Below are positions 7,344-12,127 of a DNA stretch of 12,127 nt, piece after piece. Source of the DNA: Bimuria novae-zelandiae CBS 107.79. Taxonomy: Eukaryota > Ascomycota > Dothideomycetes > Pleosporales > Didymosphaeriaceae. Position 1 is the stretch's first letter, and every line of letters starts with the position of its first letter. The notes under the pieces were generated by a model. That model worked only from the letters and a program-made list of their open reading frames with translations. It was not told where the DNA came from and made no database searches. A program made the position numbers and the translations under genes. The stretch lies in the NCBI GenBank assembly GCA_010015655.1, contig ML976800.1:1-12127 (forward strand), read 5' to 3'.

Positions 7344-9450
7344 TTATGTATATCCCTCTTCTATAATCTCCAAAAGAGGTTGAACAACCTGAACAGTGTC
7401 TAATGACTGTCCTTCTGACCGCATCACATCCTCCATCCACCTTCTACAGGTTGGAGGAAAATTTCCACCTACGCCATCATCGCGGAGCTTGTAGGTATTA
7501 AAGTAGTGGCTAAGATCCCGATCAAGATAGAAGTCAAGTGCTATCGCACCCGGTCTCATGAGAAACTGCTGAATAGATGAAACAAGGTATAAGGGTCTCT
7601 CCTCGGCGAAGAGTTTCGCGGCATCTTCCATCAGATCAAAAGTGAGCCTCCATGGGATCATAAGCAGCACCGTGTGGGGCATAGCGAACAGTTTTAAGGC
7701 CAGAGGCGTTTTCTGTCTTTCGTATCCTTCTGGTAAGGCAAAGAGATCCAGCAGATTCGAACATCGAAGGAAGAGCCCTGCTTGGACACGTAGCACGTCC
7801 CAGCAGATCCAAAGTACGCACCTGATTCTCAGGACGGACGTGCGAAACTGAGCTCCCGCCTCATCTACACGTTGAATATAATCGCGCAGAAGACGAGAAA
7901 TCGTCCGCGACCAGACGAGAGGTTTTCGGCTCTCGTATGCCTGTAACATGGACTGCAAAAACCTCAGCCTGCCTTGATTAGCACGAGCATTCCAAAACCG
8001 ACTGTTGAGAAGTGCCGCAAACTGTGCAAGCGGAAAGTCCTCGTTTTTTAAATGCTGTATGGCCCGTTTGACGCCTTCCATAGTCTTAGAAATATGCTTG
8101 ATAGCGTCTTGGTAACTTATATGGTGCGATAAATTGGGCCATTGTGACCTGCAGACCGTCACCATTCTGAAATTCCGAATTTGGGGTTGCCTAGATAGGG
8201 TCGGGCCAGGTTCAAAATTTGTAAGCCGGTCATGTATCCAGTCACCCAGTTGTAGGCCAATTTCGTCAATATCTGGAGCCGAATGCCCTCGTGCTAAGCT
8301 TTCTTCGCTTATAAAGTCTTGTACAAACTTTCGCATGCCATCAGCGCGGAGGTCTCTAAGAGCGATTTCGGTGAGTGGGTCGGGTCTATTATCGTGGGAG
8401 TCTTGGAAGTGAAGCAAGAGATCACAATTATCACTGGTGAGACATGAGTCAACTAGGAACAGGCATTGGGACTTTGGTACGGTGCTCACCATGCCAGAGC
8501 TACACCTCTGAACTCAGCAGACCTCTCGGTCGCACATTTCGGACATTTCCATTCATAACTTTCTTGATATTCGAAAATGATGCTCATCCGGACTCTCTCA
8601 TGGTTCATGACTATATCCCGGAATGGTTTAATTCTAGGGCTGCTGCATAGAATGCTGATATCGGGATCAGACTTGTGAATGAGGTATCGTTGGCGACGAA
8701 TCATTTCATGCCCTGGATCGCCTCCAGGGAAGACGCGAAGGAGGAATTCATGTAGGTCCTATCGAGCACATAATAGCTTAGCTAATGCAACTACGCTTGA
8801 GACTTTGAGTGGGTACGGACCTTCCAGGAGGAGATTGATACGAAGTTGATTGTTCGTAACTCCCGCCGAGCGTCCTCGAAATAGAAACAGGAGGTCGAGA
8901 TTAGGCCACCTGTCGCTGCGATAGGGCGAATCGAGCTGTTTGGAATAGTCAACGTCAGAAATCATCTAAGGAATGAAGCGACGTTTACTTCTCCGATGGC
9001 CATAAATTTCCCATTAGAACGCTGGGATGCGACTTACCCTGTGTGGAATTGGTTCAAGAGCGTTATAATTGCCACTTGAGACATAAGATCCTGATATAGT
9101 TGCGATAATTTTTCGGAGTGGATTGGCCATTTGATTTTCTCTATAGCACCGAGTAGCGAACGCCGTCTTCGTTTGCGACCAAGATGAGGCTTTAGCTGCT
9201 GAATGCTAGAGAAGAACTTTTTTAGGATCCGACGGATATTTCTGATCTCTATAGCAAACCGCATATCCTGGCCCTGACTGCTGACTTCCTCTGCAAACTG
9301 AGAAAGGGTTTCGGCCACGCCCGCAAGCTGGTAATACATGTTCTCATAGCGCCTGAAGCCATCGGTAGCTTCTCCCCGGAGGAGGACCGTCAGCTTGCGT
9401 AGTCCATTGATCAACAGGAAACAGTCGCTGATGCTCAACCCAAAGGACAT
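7344..9450 (-). CDS. STAND-N-terminal-like plus ubiquitin-like domain protein, three exons, one in-frame TAG
   Basis: Exon 1 (9450-9038) starts at an ATG in good context and encodes MSFGLSISDCFLLINGLRK and a helical region with RKRRRRSLLGAIEKIKWP, the style of the fungal STAND N-terminal (HeLo-like) domain. It ends at a perfect donor, GTAAGT (9037). The acceptor that keeps the frame is CGCAG ending at 8916; a closer TTAG (8966) would give an immediate stop. Exon 2 (8915-8490) carries a ubiquitin-like region (about residues 164-257), from INLLLEGPYPLKVSSVVALA to ERVRMSIIFEY, followed by CPKC. A 56-nt intron (8489-8434, GTGAGC, branch-like TTGAC, CACCAG) leads in phase into exon 3 (8433-7344), 363 residues, helical with hydrophobic patches, not recognised. 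The sum is 642 codons. A TAG at 8761-8759 interrupts the ubiquitin-like region. It could be a CAG-to-TAG nonsense mutation or part of a 36-nt in-frame intron starting GTAGTT. N-terminal plus ubiquitin-like pairing is known in fungal STAND-related proteins; a role in self/non-self response is inference. Confidence 0.6.
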
Positions 9451-9833
9451 AACACAGGCGAATAGGTGAATGGTAAATATGTAGAAAGGAAGTTATCGTT
9501 GGTCTAGAAATAGTTTGATCTAGATAGATTGAGCTTTAAGCAGCAACGATGGCGATAAGAGGGAAAGACTGGGACAGATCCCCTTTTAAGTCCAAGCTAT
9601 CGCGCCGCTGTAGCCTAGCGGGGATTGTTGAAAGTCTCACGCTGACACCACATGCCAACTCATAAGGCAGATTTCTCATGTGCCTCTACCCCTGTCCCAA
9701 GGGCGCTTGTGATTGGCTGGTGTGCTATCACATGAGAGCCTAACGCCTACATGCACGCCTGACTGGCCATGTAGAGGAGTCGTTCCCCGCCCAGACATCA
9801 ACCCCGCCAAGTTAAGCCTTTATCTCAGCGAGC
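9451..9833 (-). promoter_or_regulatory. Probable promoter region of the minus-strand gene, with a CCAAT box
   Basis: On the minus strand this interval holds GCCAATCAC (9718-9710), a CCAAT-type site about 265 bases before the ATG at 9450, and an AT-rich TTAAAAG near 9590-9583. The 45 bases just before the ATG are pyrimidine-rich and contain no AG on the minus strand, typical of a fungal leader. No coding region is supported; a plus-strand frame at 9713-9901 lacks any recognisable product. Confidence 0.35.
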
Positions 9834-9968
9834 TCAGACGGCGTGTGGATCCTCGGATCCTCCCGCGAACGTACCCGGCGGAAGATGGAACGTGGTATTG
9901 ACCGGGCCGTGGATGATGCCGGCCTGGAAGCCGCGGTTCGCATCGCCAAAGGAGACCGCAGAAGGCAT
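9834..9968 (-). pseudogene. Orphan NLR N-terminal leader exon (G-x-Q-x-G-type motif) without NB-ARC
   Basis: The frame begins at ATG 9968 and reads MPSAVSFGDANRGFQAGIIH, then GPVNTTFHLPP, before a strong donor GTACGT at 9874. Unspliced, it runs 13 more codons to a TGA at 9836-9834. This Gly/Asn/Gln leader ending HLPP is the kind found at the very start of ascomycete NB-ARC-TPR proteins, usually followed by a PERPETPP-like link and the NB-ARC domain. Short motifs of this kind resemble those described as amyloid-signalling motifs in fungal NLRs. No P-loop, NB-ARC or TPR sequence follows within the next kilobase, so it looks like an orphaned first exon. It cannot be spliced in frame to the gene at 9450, because a TAA at 9495-9493 closes that frame and no AG follows it before the ATG. 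A free 44-residue peptide is an alternative. Confidence 0.5.
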
Positions 9969-10022
9969 GGTGCTGTCGCAGCGGAGCATGCATCAGCGAT
10001 GGTTTCTGCGGCGAGGCGCTAG
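9969..10022. other. Short link between orphan exon and minisatellite
   Basis: On the minus strand this would be the leader just 5' of the orphan exon. An in-frame TGA lies upstream of the ATG at 9968, which supports that ATG as the natural start. Confidence 0.3.
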
Positions 10023-10092
10023 CTGGTCCTCAGCCTGGCCCTCAGCCTGGCCCTCAGCCTGGCCCTCAGCCTGGCCCTCAGCCTGGCCCTGG
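10023..10092. repeat. 12-bp minisatellite, about 5.8 copies
   Basis: The unit CTGGCCCTCAGC is repeated head to tail. The first copy (10023-10034) has T for C at its fifth base, four exact copies follow (10035-10082), and a partial copy ends the array. On the plus strand it would encode a WPSA repeat in a long open frame, but that frame has no other protein-like feature. The array lies immediately 5' of the orphan NLR leader exon, so it is more likely a promoter or leader minisatellite. Confidence 0.9.
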
Positions 10093-10555
10093 CGATCTCA
10101 GGCAGTCACCTGTATCAGACGAAAGGCTGAAGGCGGGAGGCCGCCAAGCACGAGCCTGGCCATGGCCGCCTCACCTCGCCCCGCGCAGTCTTGTCACTGC
10201 TTCTATATCACCTCGCGAAACTCTCACAACATGGCGGTTAAGTTAGAGGCTATGGAACTTAACAAGCAGATTGTCTCTAAAGCGGCAGGCCAGACGTAGT
10301 TCGCTTAGCAATCATTGTAAGGTACAACCTATGTGAGATGGTACTTGTAGTTGCCACCGCTAGCAGGGAGGATGGTTGAGCCGCACCAGCACAGGCCTGT
10401 GAGGTGGCGAACTCTGTAAGAGGTGAGTTGGTTGACTGGAGGCGTGGCCGAGGTCGAGTTTGAATCGCAAGGCTGCGGGCTAAGGTCGGCCCGCTTGCCA
10501 AGACTTCACACAGCCACAGACATGGCAGCCACCGTAAGTGTGATGATCATGTGGC
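10093..10555. other. GC-richer intergenic region, no assignable gene
   Basis: Open frames exist on both strands (plus to 10299, minus 10501 down to 10277) but their products are low-complexity or unlike known proteins. The region borders repeat copy B. It resembles non-decayed intergenic or promoter DNA and is clearly less TA-rich than the repeat next to it. Confidence 0.35.
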
Positions 10556-10991
10556 TGTTTTGCACTAGCCAGGACTGGTAATCGTTCCGGTTGGAGGTAC
10601 CAGCCGGGGTGGCGACCCTACATGAATTTACGTGCGATAGTAGGCATAAGGCTAGTAATAACTCCTAAGCGTCGTAGTAAGGTTTTAAGGGTCAGATAAC
10701 ACCGTTACAAGTATTATAGAGTGGTAAGAGTTGAACGGTAGTGCTATAGGGAAGGAATACTATTTTACTAAAGAATAAGGCTTCCCACGAAATAGGTGCG
10801 AAGGCGACGATGCGCAACGTAAATTTTAGGTAAAAAGGGTTTTAGATATCTAAGAATAGCTACAGTACATAACCTCTAAGTTAATATAGATATCTACTAG
10901 ACGTAAGGAAGAGTTATTGTTGCTTTTAAGTCTAAGTACCTATAGTTTTTCTCGTTACGGAGTGGTTCTCGCTACGTAGTAGGGGATGTTA
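10556..10991 (+). repeat. Large inverted repeat, copy B (~436 bp)
   Basis: This interval is homologous to the reverse complement of 6743-7180. It begins TGTTTTGCACTAGCC and ends GGGGATGTTA. The best conserved part is near the right end, where TTTCTCGTTACGGAGTGGTT and CTCGCTACGTAG match copy A with only a few changes. Compared with copy A it carries more TpA at former CpA and TpG sites, so it appears more RIP-affected. The sequence immediately outside the two copies does not align. Because the copies face each other, they are not the two LTRs of one retrotransposon. Confidence 0.8.
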
Positions 10992-11728
10992 GAAGAGAAG
11001 CGAATTAGGGGAAAAGGATAAATTGAAGCCTTTTATTTAATGACAGAAAAATTTCCCGCAACCGTGTTTATTATGCTTCTCAGAAACCTCTCTCTAGATT
11101 GCCTGTTACCACGGTCTCCGCTTTCCTAGAAGAATTCCGGATATTGGGCTTCTTTAGCCACATCACGAAACGGAAAAACATGCAGCACATCGTACTGTAT
11201 CGATCGTCTAAATAAATGCTTTAGATTGGGGTGTCAAGTTGAAGACAAGGGATGGTTTTCTAAAGTTCCAGCGAAATCTTTATACGGAGTTGAGAGGGAG
11301 ATGCACTGGCGATATCATGTTATAAATAGTAGTAGACAAAAGTGGCTCCATTCCGCTTCTAGAGGGGGCAGAACTGGGCAAGAGTGGTAAAGGGCTCTAA
11401 ACTGCTACAGTGCTGACCGAAATCGGTTTCCGGGTCTGCACTTCGCTTGTTCTCACCGCACGGTCCGCTAACAAGGCGCTTACTGCCCTAGTCCTAGCAC
11501 TGAACAGGGGTTTTGCTGTAATATATCCTAAGTCTTATGCACTAACAAAGCTTAGTCATTATCTTTCACTTATGTAACTTATGATGCGTGATTCCTAGCA
11601 ACACGAGAGAGTGTGTAAGAGACAGGCGGAGAGCGCGTAAGAGTAGTATAACATGCTTTAGATTACTCTCTTGTTAATATCGCTCTATTATATTGTTAGG
11701 CGGGCAGGCTATGCTGTAAATATTACTT
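10992..11728. other. Gene-poor region, possibly decayed coding
   Basis: One plus frame is open from 11130 to a TAA at 11388-11390 (86 codons) without an ATG near its start. A minus frame around 11190-11040 contains readable blocks (HVFPFRDVAKEAQYPEFF, then a TAG). Neither is recognised and they overlap, so no gene is annotated. A palindrome, CCGAAATCGG-like, lies near 11417. The stretch next to 11729 is TA-rich and must contain the 3' flank of the TPR gene. Confidence 0.3.
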
Positions 11729-12127
11729 TCAACTATATATCTTCTTACACGTCTCTATATCAGAAACACGGTTAAGGCTACCTAGAGATAGACCCTCGCC
11801 TTGCCCTAATCTAGCTTGCGCTGCCTCTTGCTGCATAGCTGCGAAGGAATTGTGGCACGCCACACTCGTTGGATGCTGAGAGCCAAGTTGCTGGGTGTAG
11901 CCGTCGCACGCTCGTTGGTAAAGCTTCTCTGCTTCGTCGTACTTCCCTTGGTCCTGCAGCACCGACGCCAGGTTGATCACACTCGTCAGCGTAGAAGGGT
12001 GCTGCAACCCAAGCTCCTTCTCCCTCCCTTCAAGCGCTCTTCGGTTGAGCTTCTCTGCTTCGTCGTACTTCCCCTGGTAACGCAGCACCGACGCCAGGTT
12101 GCTCACGCTCGTCAGCGTAGAAGGGTG
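11729..12127 (-). CDS. C-terminal end of a kinesin-light-chain-like TPR protein (NLR type), 5' truncated by window edge
   Basis: The minus-strand frame is open from the window edge to a TAG at 11731-11729 and encodes 132 residues; the start is outside. It contains two clean 42-residue TPR units (HPSTLTSVSNLASVLRYQGK, then YDEAEKLNRRALEGREKELG; and HPSTLTSVINLASVLQDQGK, then YDEAEKLYQRACDGYTQQLG). A broken third unit (HPTSVACHNSFAAMQQEAA) and an unstructured tail follow. This HPSTL...EAEKL...RRALEG pattern is the hallmark of the TPR arrays of fungal NB-ARC or NACHT receptors. The first two units are nearly identical in DNA, so the array probably evolves by unit duplication and may differ in length between strains. 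The NB-ARC part would lie to the right of the window and is not seen. The first in-frame GTG at 12106 is not a real start. Confidence 0.8.
   Translation of the reverse strand, partial: HPSTLTSVSNLASVLRYQGKYDEAEKLNRRALEGREKELGLQHPSTLTSVINLASVLQDQGKYDEAEKLYQRACDGYTQQLGSQHPTSVACHNSFAAMQQEAAQARLGQGEGLSLGSLNRVSDIETCKKIYS
11876..12127 (-). repeat. 126-bp tandem repeat units within the TPR gene
   Basis: Units 12127-12002 and 12001-11876 are in exact register (126 bp, 42 codons). For example, CTTCTCTGCTTCGTCGTACT occurs at 11924 and again at 12050. Most differences lie in the parts encoding the second helix and the link to the next unit, while the first-helix part is almost unchanged. This pattern is typical of internally duplicating fungal receptor repeats. 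Confidence 0.85.

Noticed and set aside
8134..8650. Plus-strand open frames opposite the large minus-strand gene
   Set aside because: They are antisense shadows of exons 2 and 3, which have phased introns and domain-like products.
9450..9874. Splicing the orphan leader exon into the gene that starts at 9450
   Set aside because: The frame of that gene is closed upstream by a TAA, and no AG acceptor lies between that stop and the ATG.
9892..10299. Plus-strand 135-codon frame with a WPSA repeat
   Set aside because: The repeat is just the 12-bp minisatellite translated; the rest has no protein-like feature, and the opposite strand carries the better-supported orphan exon.
10380..10490. Possible tRNA because of a GTTTGAATC-like box
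   Set aside because: The box does not match the conserved T-loop, and no cloverleaf arms could be paired around it.
6743..10991. Copies A and B as the two LTRs of one retrotransposon
   Set aside because: LTRs of one element are direct repeats; these are inverted, and the sequence between them has no reverse transcriptase, integrase or gag-like frame.
11130..11387. 86-codon plus-strand open stretch
   Set aside because: No start codon near its beginning, no recognised motif, and a similarly readable minus-strand stretch overlaps it.

Overview
The window looks like accessory, repeat-rich chromosomal DNA of a filamentous ascomycete fungus. The reasons are short introns with fungal splice signals, pieces of NB-ARC/TPR-type proteins, a STAND-N-terminal-like plus ubiquitin-like protein, and long TA-rich stretches whose decay pattern (CpA to TpA changes, TAA/TAG stops) resembles repeat-induced point mutation (RIP). 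No bacterial-style operon, tRNA, rRNA or CRISPR array was seen. All assignments come from reading the sequence; no database search was possible.

Layout. Both edges are cut through genes for kinesin-light-chain-like tetratricopeptide (TPR) tails. The left one ends at 313 on the plus strand and the right one ends at 11729 on the minus strand, so the two converge. From 314 to about 2400 there is no convincing gene; the notable item is an 18-G homopolymer held in a perfect 12-bp inverted repeat (1305-1352). At 2446-3355 lies a probable three-exon gene for a multi-pass membrane protein. At 3932-4315 is an intact single-exon gene for a small protein with a helical N-terminus and a charged, nuclear-type tail. 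It is followed in the same frame by a decayed reading frame (4319-4765). A 55-bp near-perfect direct repeat (5164 and 5510) sits in the next gene-poor stretch, followed by a decayed minus-strand frame (6284-6631).

The right half is dominated by two inverted copies of one ~437-bp repeat (6743-7180 and 10556-10991), diverged largely by CpA to TpA type changes. Between them, on the minus strand, lies the largest gene (9450 down to 7344). I model it as three exons: a fungal STAND-type N-terminal region, a ubiquitin-like region ending in a CxxC, and a long unassigned helical C-terminal region. It has one in-frame TAG. Just upstream of it, on the same strand, is an orphan exon (9968 down to 9834). 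It encodes a leader like the one that normally precedes the NB-ARC domain in fungal NLR proteins, but no NB-ARC follows. A 12-bp minisatellite lies immediately 5' of that exon.

Taken together, this reads as a fungal NLR/incompatibility-type neighbourhood: TPR receptor tails at both edges, an orphan NLR leader and a STAND-N/ubiquitin-like protein between them, embedded in decayed repeats. A functional link between these genes is inference from context only.
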